Positions 1 to 12,337 are shown, counted from the stretch's first letter. The stretch is 64,000 bases of DNA from Phaeosaccion multiseriatum (GCA_965112735.1 OZ218956.1:1860001-1924000), one strand, 5' to 3'. Program-made: numbers and translations. The notes: generated by a model from the letters alone, not told the origin.

Positions 1-2
1 GG

Positions 3-871
3 GTCCCCGGATACCATGCCTTCTTTAGCTTCTGCCAGCTAGAGACGCACAAGCACTACAGCGGCGTCGTGACCTTTGTTCGAGCGAGAAAGGCGCCCGT
101 AGCTTCATTGGCAAGAGGGGGAACAAGAGGAGGAGGAGGAGGAGGAGGAGGAGGAGGAGGAGGAGGAGGAGGGATAGAACCAGGAGCAGCAGCAGCAGCA
201 GCAGCAGCAGGAGGAGGAGGAGGTGCAATAGCAGAAGCAGCAGCAAGTCCCTCTCGCAGTCGGGTGGTGTGGTCCATATGCCCGCCTGCCCGTGCCGCAG
301 CGACCAGCTTTCTGGACGGAGCCTTCTTTGGGGAAGAGGTGGGTAATAGTATTAGATTGGACATATCCCCTCCTCTCCCCCTCCATCGCTTGCTACTCGC
401 TCTGTGCTTTTGTGTTGCTTCGCCGTCTCCTCTCTGGGGTAGTGTTGTAGAACCCTGTTGGACTGGGGCGTCCCTTTGAGCCGACGTCTCCGCAAGCAAG
501 TGTTGCACTTGTCCGTCACGATGCTCACCCCCCCCCCCCCACCTCTCCCCCCCCCCCCACCACACACACACATCCCACGCGCGTCCTCTCTCCTCCCCCC
601 GTAGGCCCTTCCTGAGCACCTAACTGCGGCGAGGGTTCAAGAGCTAGATAAGGAAGGCAGAATGGTCGCCACAGGTAAGACGCGCGAACAATTGGGCACT
701 GTCGATGCCTCTCCCCACAGTCGGGAAAGGGCGTTGTACATTAGCACCAAGAACGCTCCCTGGGCAGCTGTCTAACGCTCTCTGGGCAGCTGTCTAACGC
801 TCTCTTTAGACTCTCCCTGTTTCCCGCTCTCTCTTTTGTGTCTGTGTGTGCTTTCTCTCTCGCGATCTCTC

Positions 872-902
<31 letters not shown>

Positions 903-1375
903 GACTCCGTCTTTCTCCCCCCCCTCCTCTCTCTGTGCGGCTGTCACCCACCCGCCCGCCCCCCCCCCCCTTGCCATCAACAACTATCATTTGGCTTGAC
1001 CCCTCTGTCCTCCCCCCCCCTTCACTTCAGACCACGGCGACTTTGTCCTCATCAACGTGTACTCTCCGTGCGTGGGATGCGGCGACGAGGAGCGAGAGGA
1101 AGAGAGAGCCGAGTTTAAGCTGGACTTCCAGGTACTTCCCCTGCAGGGGGGTGGGGGGTTCCTTGTAAACAACCGAGACGCCGTTGCTCGTCCAAGGAAG
1201 CTCGGATGGTCAAAGAGTGTGGTACTGCAGAGCTCCTGGACTTGACTTACCCCTCCTCCCCCTCTTGCAGACTCATTCGTTACGTACGGTCCTTCCTTCA
1301 GCCAAAACGCAACCTCCCGCCTCCATCGACACGAATACAAGCACAAACACGAACAAAAACGTCATTCGAGTGACC

Positions 1376-1419
<44 letters not shown>

Positions 1420-3305
1420 ATCACCAACTGCTGTTGCTCCTACCTTGTCCCAGGCCATTCTCGGTGCTCGGATTCGCAACCTCAGACGGAGAGGGCGTCA
1501 AGTGGTGCTGCTTGGGGACCTCAATGCATGCCCAACTGCTCAGGTACGCCCCGTGGATGCGGCCCGGGTAGAGTGGGTGGTTAGAGTGAGTCCCAAACAA
1601 GGATAGGACAGAACACATGAGCCAATGTCATAAGGCTTTCCTTCGTGGAGGTAGGAGTCACCTTCTTCCTCTTCCTCTCCCTCGCCTTCTTTCTCCCCAC
1701 TTGTCTCCTTCCCCTCCTTGTCTCTCTCTGTCGGGCATCTCCCGATCTGCTACGACCCATCCTCTACCTCTACTGCCCTGGACCTGTGCCAGGCGAATAG
1801 AAGGCTGCCAAGCAACACGATTCATGTTACAACCCGAGCCTACATCCCCACCCACACCACTTCTCACCCACCTGATGATGATCTGTGGCCGACCTTTCGC
1901 CCCTCAGGACACTGCCTACCATATCGACGAGAAGAGACTGGCCAAGAGCACTGGGGGCTCTTGGTTGAGGGGCATGCTCGGTATTACAGACTCCGTACTG
2001 CTGGAGCAGCAGCAGCAGCGGGAGCAGCAGCAACATCACCGCAGCAGTCAAAGAGGAGGGGGGGTGCGACTTCGAGGTAGTGACGACCTCGACAACGAGG
2101 AGGAGGAGGAGGAGGATGAGGAAGATGAGGAAGACCATGGTCAAGGAGGAGGAGAAGCAGGAGGGGGTGGGTGTCCGAGTCGAGGAGGAGGAGGAGGAGC
2201 AGGAGGAGGAGGAGGAGCAGGAGGAGGAGGAGCAGGCGGAGACTCTCGCGCATCCACAATGGAACAACGGCATGCAGCGACAGAGGCGAGCAGGGCGGAT
2301 GTCGGAAGTAGGGCAGAACGACCCCTACGGGGCGGGACAGAGGGGGAGAGGGGCGTGAACCGAGCTCCAACCGGCCTGCTCGTGGACTGTTTCCGTCGTT
2401 TGCACCCGAATAGAAGCGACGCGTACACGTGCTGGAACACAAAGACGGGGGCGCGGGACAACAACTACGGTGAGCTGCCGCTTAGGGCATGAGGGGAGGG
2501 GAGTAGAGAGAGGTGTAGTGAGGGAAGTGTCTTTGAGGGGTTTGAAGTGAGCGGGGCCTGGGATGAAGGGGGCATAACGTACGGTATGGGCTTGCTTTGG
2601 GGGGGAGGTAGCCAACCACTTGCTTGGGGAGAGCAGTGTACCATCTCACACTACACGGGTGTATGGATGAGATGCCGGCAAGGCCTTGACTGGTGCCTCC
2701 CCTCAGGTATCTTGCGCCTTCAGTACCCGCCCAAAACGTTTCTCACACACGCGCCCACACCATCCGTAACCTTGTCCTCTTCCCCGTTGCGGTGCCGCCC
2801 CTTCCACCACCCCCAACGTACCACTAGGCTCGCGCATCGACTTTATATTGGTCAGCCCTGAGCTCGTCACCAGCTCTCCTCCCTCCTCTTCTACACTGTC
2901 GCCGCCACTCTCTTCCTGCTCGCCCGCGTGGGTGCTTGAGGCTAGCGACATTTGTCCCACTACCACTGGGTCAGACCACTGCCCAACGTTCGCGGACTTT
3001 CGACCTGTTGCTCGGCCGATAGGAGTGTTGCAGTCCTCATGTCATGGAGCTTCGGCATCAGCGGTCGGAGCACTTGTCGCCGAGGGTGCAGCGGCTGATC
3101 AACACGCCGCGTGTGTTGTGCTTTTGGAAAGGCAACAGGAGCAACAGCAGCAGTTGGTGATGCAGCAGAAGGGGGCTGAGGCCGAGCCGCACCCAAAGGA
3201 GTGCAGCTGCTTCTTCTCCTCGGGGAACCTCAAAATGAGTCGTTTCTTGAAACCGACGGGGACAGATTCGACAACCTGCAGCAGTGTAAGTATTAGTATT
3301 AGTAT

Positions 3306-3346
<41 letters not shown>

Positions 3347-4101
3347 ATGGTAGTAGTAGTAGTGGGTCCGCTGGGTTTGTGTTGTCGGCCGCTGGGATGG
3401 TGGACACCAGTAGCACCAACACCAGCACCACCAGCAGCAGCGGGACCGCAAGGGGCGCAGTGCGGAAGGGTGCGAAGCGGGGCCCTCCGAAGCAGATGCC
3501 CCTGACGGCCTTTGTGAAAGCGAAGCCAAGCAGTACGACGACGAGAGGCCAAAGATCGCTTCAGCAGCAGTTGGTGATACAGCAGCAGCAGGAGCAAGAG
3601 AGGTCACTCAAGAGGGGCCGAGTAGAGAAGGGCAACAGCGGTGGTGGTGAAAAGAGTGTCGCGCCAGTCGATCCACTGCAGCAGGAGGAGAAGGAGCGAA
3701 CGACGAAGAAGGCGTGGGACGCCCTGATGAAGCCCACGCCCCCCCCGAATTGCCAGCACGGTATTCCTACGCAGCAGCAAATAGTGAAAAAATCCGGCCC
3801 CAACGAGGTAAGCGCGGGTGGACGTGCGTGTGCGTGCGTGGTGGCGTAGTGCGGTCGGTGTTCCTCCGCTTTTCCACGTCCGCCCGCTACCTACTTGCTA
3901 ACCCCCACACACTCACCACCCCCATCGCTATCTCAGGGGCGAAGCTTCTACTCGTGTGTCAAGTCCGCTGGGAACTACCCCACCGACCCAGAGGCACGCT
4001 GTGGCTTCTTCGCGTGGAAGACGAGCGGAGTGCACGGCAGGATAGGGGAGCGAGGAGCCAAGGGGCCGACCACGAACGTCACCAAAGGTCGGAAGAGATA
4101 A
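3..4101 (+). CDS. APEX2: AP endonuclease 2 (APEX2/APN2 family), 5' partial
   Basis: Class II AP endonuclease / 3'-phosphodiesterase of base-excision and single-strand-break repair, expected in the nucleus. Proposed exons are <3-338, 605-674, 1031-1131, 1454-1543, 1908-2469, 2828-3807 and 3937-4101; all phases join and leave 767 residues. The N terminus lies before the window. Family marks, in order: PGYHAFFSF and YSGVVTFVR, FVLINVYSPC, VVLLGDLNACP (catalytic Asp/Asn), AYTCWNTKTGARDNNYG, SRIDFILVS, GSDHCPTFADF (catalytic Asp/His), and a C-terminal zf-GRF (CQHGIPTQQQIVKK ... NEGRSFYSC ... CGFFAW) split by the last intron. A PIP-box-like QMPLTAFV (about 3493-3516) precedes the zf-GRF, as in other APE2 proteins. 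Oddities are a Gly/Ala-rich run in exon 1 and a long Gln/Glu/Gly-rich insert (about 2000-2350) inside the nuclease domain. Identity is very secure; the exon 1 donor (338) is the least certain edge. Confidence 0.93.
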
Positions 4102-4308
4102 GACGAAGAGACGGGAAGGATATATATTGATACATATATTGACTTAAGAGGAATCACCTTAGAAACTGAAACTGAAAGTGGGTGTGTGGGTGTGTGGGTG
4201 TGTGGGTGTGTGGGTGTGTGGGTGAGACGAGAGTGTCATGGTGAGGAGGAGGGGGGTCGCGTGCACAATTATATAGGAATCACCTAAGAAACTGAAAGTG
4301 TGAATGTG

Positions 4309-4349
<41 letters not shown>

Positions 4350-4697
4350 CGGGTATCGCTTGTCTCCGGGGCCCTCGAGGGGCCGGTTACTCCCCCTCTA
4401 GGGCGGGGAGGGGGAGTGCAGGACCGGCTCCGCGGTTGAGCCGACCCAGGAAGGCGCGCTCCCGCTCCGAGAGCCACATCTGGTTGCTGCAGCTGACGAG
4501 ACGGCGAAGTCTGGTCAGGACGTGGCCCTTGGTGGTGGAGGAGCCAGTGCGGCCCGTACGTGTCACCACGTGCTCGGCGAATGCGTGAGGTAAACATAAA
4601 ATTGGTTCTCCATTGACTCACAAATGGCAACGCGTGGCTTGTTTTTTGTTTTTTTTCCTTCCCCACAAAGAACAAAACAAAGGCTCCTTAGGACAGT
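4102..4697. other. Intergenic spacer APEX2 to TMEM70-like gene
   Basis: No gene seen. Right after the APEX2 stop lies a block (about 4133-4241) that recurs at 16122-16215: CATATATTGACTTAAGAGG, then GAATCACCT, AGAAACTGAAACTGAAAGTG, a GGGTGTGT run and GAGACGAGAGTGTCA. A partial copy starts near 4271, followed by a pure GT microsatellite (about 4311-4347). The rest, to 4697, should hold the promoter and 5' UTR of the next gene. Confidence 0.6.
4133..4241 (+). repeat. Dispersed element downstream of stop codon, copy A
   Basis: About 100 bp that matches 16122-16215 closely, including the ATATTGACTTAAGAGGAATCACCT block, the AAACTGAAACTGAAAGTG block, the GT-rich run and GAGACGAGAGTGTCA. It starts about 30 bp after the APEX2 stop. 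Weaker fragments are at about 4271-4310, 6708-6721 and 34421-34450. It may be a shared 3' UTR or processing signal, or a small mobile repeat; the sequence does not decide. Confidence 0.6.
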
Positions 4698-5984
4698 ATG
4701 GCTTGCCGAAGGAGTCTTACTGGCTTCCGTGTGCTCTCTCGCGCAGAATGTCGGAGCTTCAGCAGTGGCTTTGGCAGACGTGGTCTTTCAGCCAACAGGA
4801 CGCCAAGACAAAATCTTCCTCTTCCCGCTCCTTTCCTTCGCTATAGTAGTAGTACTAGTTCTAGTAGAAGTAGTAGTAGCAGTAGTAAGGGAAACAGTAG
4901 TGGGGCGAGCAGCGACGCCGGCGGTTCGCTGGAGGAGGAGGAAGGAAATGTGCGTCCTTGTTGGGAGGGGTGGTTCGCTTCTGCTCCCCCTGCTGCTCGG
5001 TGCCTCTGCATTGCAATGCAAGCCTCGCGGTGCCTCTGCATTGCAATGCAAGCCTCGCGAGAAGAAAATCTCGCTCATCTTCAGAGTGGCGACCCCCCAT
5101 CGCATGTCCACCTCTTTCTACATAAGCCCTTGCATGGTTATCATCTCACGCTGAACTCGCCCCCACAGGTCATCTACCAGGGAAATCTCACGCAGCCGCT
5201 CAAGGTTCTGAAACGGTATGTGTATGTTTTCGAAGGCGCAAAGAGGGCGCACAACAACCGTTCTTTTCTCTCTCCTTCCTTATTGTCTCCTTCCCTCCGT
5301 GCCTCTCAGCGTCAGCGTGACCACGTCTGTCGTCTCTTTGGTGGGGATGCCTGCTCTGCTCTTCATGAACAACTCCGTGCCCCTGGCTGGCCAAATCGCA
5401 ATCACGGGAACTGCAATGCTGTCGGCGTTGGGATCAACAGGTCAGGAATTCGTAGAGAAGCACACGAGGCGGAGCTAAAGTCAAAGACAAAACAGAAGGG
5501 GAAATTCAGCGCGCGCACTTTCGCCTCATCACGCGTTGTCGCCGGCCTTCATTGCAGCTGCTGCCCCCTTCTGCTTAACTGCTTCTACAGCCTTTTCTTC
5601 CTTTCCCCTTCCCCCCTCTCTGGCCTTCTGCCCCCCCCCCCCACCCCCCCGGCCTCCTTCCTTCCTTCCTTCCTTCCTTCCTTTCATCCAGCCTTGTTGA
5701 ACTGGTTCTCCAAGCCCTACATTCACAGCATGGTGGAGTTCCCGCTCAAGGAAGGCGCAACCGACCAAGACAGACGCTTCAAAGTGGAGCAGATCGACCT
5801 CTTCTCCCGCTCCAGGTACAGCATCTTTACGCTGGGCCAGGTGGTGCCCAGACCTGACCAACCTCGACCCTTCCTCAGCTTCACGGCGGGCGAGCTCGGG
5901 TACTATATCCAAGGCGATCAACTGGCGGACAAGGAGCTGCTCAGGAAGTTGCTGGGGAGAGAGCTCAAGGAAACAGAGCTTTGA
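4698..5984 (+). CDS. TMEM70/TMEM186-family mitochondrial inner-membrane protein
   Basis: Proposed exons 4698-4949, 5169-5215, 5310-5440 and 5692-5984 give 240 residues. The ATG opens an Arg/Ser-rich mitochondrial-type presequence (MACRRSLTGFRVLSRAECRS). A Ser-rich linker follows. The family core begins with VIYQGNLTQPLKVLKR, continues as a first hydrophobic hairpin (SVTTSVVSLVGMPALLF and GQIAITGTAMLSALG), then LLNWFSKPYIHSM, the position where TMEM70 relatives read LLLHYLTKGYV. A charged tail ends in the matrix-type region (YSIFTLGQVV). In animals TMEM70 helps assemble ATP synthase and complex I; I infer a similar assembly role. The assignment rests on the two-helix core and spacing. The exon 1 donor (GTGCGT at 4950) is chosen because it is the one in phase. 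TMEM186 or TMEM223 are alternative family members. Confidence 0.75.
   Translation: MACRRSLTGFRVLSRAECRSFSSGFGRRGLSANRTPRQNLPLPAPFLRYSSSTSSSRSSSSSSKGNSSGASSDAGGSLEEEEGNVRPCWEGWFASAPPAARCLCIAMQASRCLCIAMQASREENLAHLQSGDPPSHVHLFLHKPLHGYHLTLNSPPQVIYQGNLTQPLKVLKRYVYVFEGAKRAHNNRSFLSPSLLSPSLRASQRQRDHVCRLFGGDACSALHEQLRAPGWPNRNHGNCNAVGVGINRSGIRREAHEAELKSKTKQKGKFSARTFASSRVVAGLHCSCCPLLLNCFYSLFFLSPSPLSGLLPPPPTPPASFLPSFLPSFHPALLNWFSKPYIHSMVEFPLKEGATDQDRRFKVEQIDLFSRSRYSIFTLGQVVPRPDQPRPFLSFTAGELGYYIQGDQLADKELLRKLLGRELKETEL
4999..5058 (+). repeat. Perfect 30-bp tandem duplication in intron 1
   Basis: Two identical 30-bp copies (4999-5028 and 5029-5058), each containing the palindrome TGCATTGCAATGCA, in the first intron of the TMEM70-like gene. 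The lack of divergence suggests a recent duplication. Confidence 0.85.
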
Positions 5985-6974
5985 GGAGGCGTAGTGTGGA
6001 AAAGAAGGACGGGGACAGAGAGCTCGCTCAAGCAAACGGAGCTGCTGTGAGGGAAGGAATACACAGAGGTTATGAAATGTGTCAAGTCTGTTTTCGTGTT
6101 TCTCTCTTGTGGAGAGCGCATGAGACGGACTGAAGCTCCTCCTTCCCTCTCACCGTCCCTATCGACTCTCTGCCTGTCCCTTATATCCTCGAGCCCAGAG
6201 TTCTGCGTGAGTTTCAGTTTCCCAGATTTCCCTCGTGCGGAGGAGGGTACCACGGAAGAGCGAGAGAGAGTGGATCGGGATATGGTTAGTGTCCAATTCA
6301 GCTGACTCTGAAACTGAAAGTGCAGTCTACCGGCCCCCTCCCTTCCCTCCAAGGGAAGAGGATTTGATTGATTGACTTAGTGTACTTTATGTGCTCTTTT
6401 CAGGGCATGAGGCGCTGGCGCCCCGAAGCTGCAGAACCATTTCATATTCGCTTCGCTATCGCTTGCGTTACCTCACCACCTGTACGCGCAGTCCAACATG
6501 GCGAGGATTGACAAAATACTGACTTTCAACAATCCAGTATGGAATAACAAAAAGGGGACCAATCGACCCCTGACGGTTATCGACGCATTCTCGATAGCAT
6601 GCTATCGGCCGCCGGCGATAGCAGATAGCACACCGGATAGAAGATAGCGCGTAGGGTAGGGGGATGTATTCATAGGTGACACCGAAAGGGGGGGAGGGGA
6701 CATATATTGACTTAAAGGGGGGGAGGGGTGGAAGAGGGGGAGAAGGGGGTCCGACGACGGTGATCATTGACATAATGGATGGCACCCAATGGGCTCGCCC
6801 TTCAAAATCTCCTCCGACCACCATCACATAGAACTTTTAACTCTCTCCCTCTTGCCTTCGCCCCCCCCCCAATCAACTCCGATCACGGCATACCCTGATC
6901 TTCTCTCTTGAATATGCCTTCCAGAGCAGGGGGTTGATTGGCTTTTGTATCCCACCACAGGCGAAAGTTCCGCC
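5985..6974. other. Intergenic spacer TMEM70-like to UbiA, with repeat fragment
   Basis: No coding region supported. The 3' part of the TMEM70-like unit includes a GACTCTGAAACTGAAAGTG segment (about 6303-6321) related to the dispersed element downstream of APEX2. About 6565-6660 carries a degenerate copy of the inverted-repeat family seen at 58.7-59.0 kb: TCGACCCCTGAC, CATTCTCGATAGC, then several GATAGC units. A short CATATATTGACTTAA fragment lies near 6708. The last 100 bp should hold the UbiA promoter and leader. Confidence 0.55.
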
Positions 6975-9493
6975 ATGAAGCCCATGTTTGTGCTTTCGGT
7001 AATTGGCTTTCTGTGGGTGCTGAGCTGTACGGACGGCTTTCGCACGACCCCAGTGACCTCGCTGCTACTGAGGGTAAGCAGCAGTAGAGGCAGAACAAGC
7101 CGGCGAAGCAGCATCACAAGTCAACCCACAAGCAGAGGCCCTTGGGCATTCCGCCGCAGAGGGGTCGGGCCGGAAGAGGGGCCCTCTCCGCGCCACAACA
7201 GGGCGAGGAACGATGGTGGAGGTGAGGTCCCGCTGGCTCGTTGGTATTTGAGAAATTTCACCCCGCGCTGACAGCAGTACCCGGTTCCGGTCTCATTCCA
7301 ACACCTTTCTCCTTTCAAATTCTTGTGTGACCCTTTGTACATACCCAGGCAAGAGGGCGGCCGGTTTCTTTCCCCGACTGATGGTGTCCAACGCCGCACT
7401 TACTACTGCCGCGGTAGGCTCCCCCCTGGAGAGCAGCAGCAAGGTGCGTGGGCGCGTCCGTCCCCATGATGTCGCTACGACCCCCGCAGTTGGCAGACCC
7501 GATTGGTCCGGGCCTTGGAGGCCGCGACCCGCTGGTGTTCGTCTGACCTCTGGTCGGGCCTATAGTCTACAGAGAGGGGCCATCCCGCCGCTCGCCTGTC
7601 CTTGCGTAAATGCTGCGCTTGGGGCTCACGTTGCGCTTTTGGCAGTCAGCTCATCGCATGGCCACACTCAGTCTCCGCCCTCGAGCTGTCACCCTCCCTC
7701 CTTCTCTCTCTCTCCCTCTCTCCTTCCCTCGCCCCCCCTTCCCATCTTCCCTCTTCTCTCTTCTCCCTCTGGCTCTCCCTTACTCCCACCTCTCTCCCTC
7801 TCTACCCTACCCCACCCTTCCCTCTCTCAACTTTCTGTGGCCCCCCTGTTCTCTGCTGCCCTGTGCAGAAGCGTGGCGTAGACTGGGCTGCCTACGTTGA
7901 GCTCCTCCGCCCCCACAATGTCCCGCCTGCAGTGGGCTTGGTGGCTTTCGGGGCATGGGTAGGTGAGTCTTCCACCTCTCTTGTGCCGTCCAATCCGGCA
8001 GCCGGGGATCCACTTCAGACACTCTCTTCGCACCCGCCTGGCAGCAACAGGACCCCCGCCCCTCCGGAAAAATGATGAGTGTCAATGACTTGGTAACGAA
8101 GCAGTGCCCTTTCCCCCTCCTCCTCCCCCCCCCCTGTGTGGTATCTCAACTCACAACACTCGACCGACAGGCTCTCACGACCGGGCAGCCCTCTTTACAA
8201 CAAGGGTTTTGCTGACTGCCCTGTCTTCCGCGCTGGTGGCAATGGGTAGCTGTATCCTCAACGACTGGTTCGATGTCGAGGTTGATGCAGAGAACAATCT
8301 AGAGAGACCGCTCGTGTCAGGGAGGTGAGGAGGAAGGCGAGGACAAAGGGCGGATTCACGCAGAGGAGGAAGGAAAGCTTGACTCGCCTTGGGGAGGGGG
8401 GGGAGGAGGAGACTAAACCATTGCCGTTGTCATTTGCGCGATGACAAGCTTCACTTCATGGCACAACGACGGATGGCCGGCCTGCCTGCCTGCCTACCTG
8501 CTCTTCCTTTGTTTTGACTGCCTCGACCGCCGCATGACTTCCTCCCCCCTCTTCTCTTGTTCTTCTCCTTCGGGTCAAACCTAACCCCCTACGCCCCCCC
8601 CCCCGCACACACACACTCTCTTCACCCACCTCTCTCCCTCTGTACATTGATAAACATTGATCCCTAAATCAATCAATCGATCAATCAATCATTGCTCCCT
8701 CACACACCACCACAACTCACCCCAACAGAGTCAAGCTGAGAAGTGCTCTCCTCCTGAGCCTCGCCTGTCTCTCCGGAGCCCTTTTAAGTGCGGTGGTGGT
8801 GAGTCCCGTGGTACTGCAGGGAGTCATTGCGGCGTCTGTGCTGCTGGTTTCGCTCTATACTCCGTTCCTCAAGCCGGTTCCTGTGCTGAAGAACCTCGTG
8901 GCTGCCGGTGTGATTGCTTTTGCCATCACGGCGGGAGGACTGGCGGCAGGGGCGACCGTTGGTAGCACCCTGGCTCCTGCGGCAGTCACTTTTTTAGGTG
9001 AGACAAAAGAGGTGGGAGAGAGACAGACAGGGAGAGAGAGAGAGAGAGAGAGAGAGTGGAAGAGAGAGAGAGAGAGAGCAAGGGAACCTCTGCCTTCTAT
9101 TGGAGTAAAGCAGGGAGTGGGAGAGGGGAGACAAACTCAACATGAGGCCCGTAAGATTACGTAATGGTGTCCTGCCTGGACCCCCTCTCCTTTGCGCGCT
9201 TGGGGCTCTGTGACACCCAACACACACAAAACTGCCCAACCCCCCACCCCCACCCCCACCTCCCACCCACCCACCCATCTCACCAATGGCCAATCAGGCA
9301 CGATTCACCGCGAGATATTGATGGACGTGTCAGATGTGGAGGGTGACAGGCAGGCCGGCGTCCGCACCCTCCCCGTGCTGCTGGGCAGGCCTGCGGCGGT
9401 GGTGCTCGCTGTGGGAGCAGTCACCGCGTCGATGGCCATCGCTGCGAGGGACATTACGGCAGGTGAGAGCGGGTGTTCGTGTGCATGTGTGTG

Positions 9494-9538
<45 letters not shown>

Positions 9539-10177
9539 GTGTGCGTGTGTGTTTGTGTGTGCGTGTGTGTGTGTGTGTGCGTGCGTGTTAGCCTACACAC
9601 GCCCTGGTCGGATCGTCTGCGAATGACGTGCGGCGCTCGAGGATTTGTTCTTTTCCTCTCTTTTTGACCTTGTTCGCTTCGGAGGCCCTTTCTTTACTGA
9701 GGCGCTGAGTACGTTCGGCCCCTCGCTTGTCTGGTCTTCTCTCCTTGTCACAGCCGCCCTTGTACCCAAGGCGGTAGGGCACGCCAAACAACTTGCCTGC
9801 CTGGCAGTGGCCGGTACACCGCTTTTCATCAACGCTCTCCGGGTAAGAGAGAAGGGGAGAGGTCGAGAGAGAGAGGGCGAGACACAGAGAGAGGAGAGAA
9901 GCGTGTAGGGTTTTATAGCATGGAGTCATCACCACACCTACGCTGCCCCCTTCCATTCCTGCCTACGTTAAATGACAAGTGACGTATCCCCCCCCAATCT
10001 CCCTCCCCCTCGCACTGTTTCTTCTCTCTATTGTCTCGCTCCTCTGCTCTCGCTCTGCTTACTTAGGTGGCAAAGAATGGCTATCAGAAGAAGGACATCT
10101 CCCGGGCGGTGGATTGGGCCTTTGGGCCCCTCGTGCTTATTCTCGCCTTGCTAGGCATCGTTCGAGGAGGCACCTGA
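6975..10177 (+). CDS. UbiA-family prenyltransferase, plastid-type leader
   Basis: Eight proposed exons, 6975-7221, 7349-7443, 7869-7962, 8171-8324, 8729-8997, 9298-9462, 9754-9842 and 10067-10177, join in phase to 407 residues. The N terminus is a hydrophobic signal ([18 protein letters not shown]) followed by TDGFRTTP, a Phe at the expected cleavage site, then an Arg/Ser-rich transit-like stretch. This suits import into a complex plastid. The first Asp-rich UbiA motif is [20 protein letters not shown], followed by [14 protein letters not shown]. The second is [21 protein letters not shown]. Both Mg-pyrophosphate binding motifs are intact, and hydrophobic segments fit an 8-9 helix bundle. The second motif looks more like archaeal/bacterial (DGGGP synthase or MenA-like) members than chlorophyll synthase or homogentisate prenyltransferases, so the acceptor is left open. 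A downstream helix ends in LGIVRGGT. Confidence 0.88.
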
Positions 10178-10266
10178 CTGCGCTCACTCACACACCCAAA
10201 AGGGCGGGTTTGACGGCATTGTAATGCGGACTGCTGCTCCTCCTCCTACTACTGCTACTACTACTG

Positions 10267-10303
<37 letters not shown>

Positions 10304-11230
10304 ACACACTTTTTCATTCGCGTTTTCCCGGGGAATAGAAATCAGACCAAGCAGCCACCGCTGACTGCTCCGCTTCCGTACGTATGTACGTATGTAAGTA
10401 CGCCTCTCTGCTCGTGCACTTTGTGCTAAGAGACTTACGAAAATTGTAGAGACCGAAGGTGAGGTGCATATATATATAAAAAGAATTGCAGCGAAGTACC
10501 ACCACGACCCCTGTACGTTTCATTTCATCTCTCCTTTGGTGGTGTGGTGCTGGCCCCTTCGCTGCGCCTCTCACTTCTCGCCCTTCTCCTCTTTGCTCTG
10601 CTCCTCTTGCTAGCAATTGCTTACACAGCAAGTGGTGGGAAGAGACGCCAATGTATCCCCGCTCCATTATCCCCCCCCCCCCCCCAAAGCATCGGGCACG
10701 TCTTCTGACCGTGTCTGAGTGTTGCTGTGTCCAGTCTTAAGAAGCTGTCAGCGTACTCAGTACTCTTGACAACCGCGAGAGTAGCGCCGGCCAATGCTCG
10801 AGCGGCTTCTGACGTCGGCGTCACCCCGAGATTGGTTTGATAGAACTAAGTCCAGGACCCCTTTCAGAGGTGGAGACTCCCTTTGATGGGGCTGGGGAGG
10901 TGAGCGTGGGAGGCGCGCCGCACACAGCAGCGACCCATTCCCTCCAGAGGCCAAGGTCTCAGGGATCTGCGTGGGGCGTCTGTTGAGAGCCTCTGCTGAG
11001 AGAGGGAACAAAGCGGTGCACCTTCCGCCGGCAAATCGCTGCCGCCTGCCTACTGGCTTCCCCGCTGGCGGGCCCCGGCTGACCGTCTGCCTGCCTCTGT
11101 GCCACTCAGCTGCGTCTTCCATCTTCTTCGTCGTTCGTTCCTGTTTGCTCCGCCACTCAGGGGCCCACTCAGGGGCCCACTCAGGGGCCCACTCAGGGGG
11201 GGTGGACACTAAGGTGCCACTCAGGCGCAC
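10178..11230. other. Convergent spacer UbiA / methyltransferase
   Basis: About 1 kb holding the two 3' flanks, with no convincing gene. It has a CTA triplet run (about 10246-10302), a short C homopolymer (about 10671-10685) and a 13-bp tandem repeat based on CACTCAGGGGCCC (about 11153-11200). Open frames here have no recognisable domain. Confidence 0.5.
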
Positions 11231-12304
11231 TCAAAAGAGGGCAGAGGGGCTTCCCCGGCCGCTGCGCACTACCTCCCATACGTAGCCCGTGCTCTTTCCC
11301 CCTGTCTCGGCGTTGGCCCCGCTCGCCTCTCTCAAGAGGCGAAAGTCCCACGGGCCACCGTCGGAAGCCAAGCGCTTATCGGTCGTCACCACCAGAGTCC
11401 CTGAGGAGAGAGAGGCAGGAGGGGGGAGGGAGGAGGTCGGGAGATGCGGGGGGTACGATAGAAAGGAAAAGAAGGATAAATGCGGGAGGTAGGAAGGAGC
11501 CGCCGGCAAGAGCCATATGCGTCGGCTCAAAGCTCTCTGAAGGCGCTACGTGGAAGACAAGATGGACAGGCACATACGCACACACACACCCACACGCACA
11601 CACACACATGCACACACACGCACGCACGCACGCACGCACGCACGCACACACACATACACACGCACCTTCTTTGCACTGAGTGCCCACAGAGTACGACAGC
11701 TCAGAGAGAAGGTCTCCGTAGGCGGGCCAAGCAGTGCTGTAGCAGAAGATTACGTCCGCCTCTCCCAGCAGCTTCCCCGTGGGCAGTGGGCCGTCAGGGG
11801 CAGTGCTGCTGCTGGTACTGCTGCTACTGCTGCTACTGCTCGAGGGCGTGAACGTAGAGTCTAGCGGAAGGTCGTCCGTGTCATTGATGTCACCGAGGAA
11901 GAGCTTGCATGGTGCCATCTCGGCCTGAGGAGGGGGAGGGGAGGCACAAGATAGGCACGTGTATTGATGTGGTTTGGCCTCCAGCCTCAGTGTGATCATG
12001 TGGACACACACATACACTCCTCACCTGGACCATGCGCAGGCCGTCGTTGGATAGCACATGCGCCAGATCCGCCTGTGGGGCTCCTTCCCCTGCCCCACCC
12101 CCCCCTTGCCCCATGCACTTCGACAGCTCCTCCAGCGCATTCCGGCCCATGGCGTAAAGGGAAGGGACAATCTCCACCCCCACGCACTCCTTCCAAGGCC
12201 ATCTGTGAATCAGAGGTGCGCATTAAAGGAGTGGTTCGGAGGGTGGTGAGCTGCCCCGTCGTCACTGGGAGAGAGAGGAAGAGGTCGGGCCTCCTCTCTT
12301 TCTC

Positions 12305-12337
<33 letters not shown>

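Noticed and set aside
69-479. Stand-alone Gly/Ala-rich ORF at the window start
   Set aside because: It is the in-frame continuation of APEX2 exon 1 (from base 3) plus read-through into the following intron.
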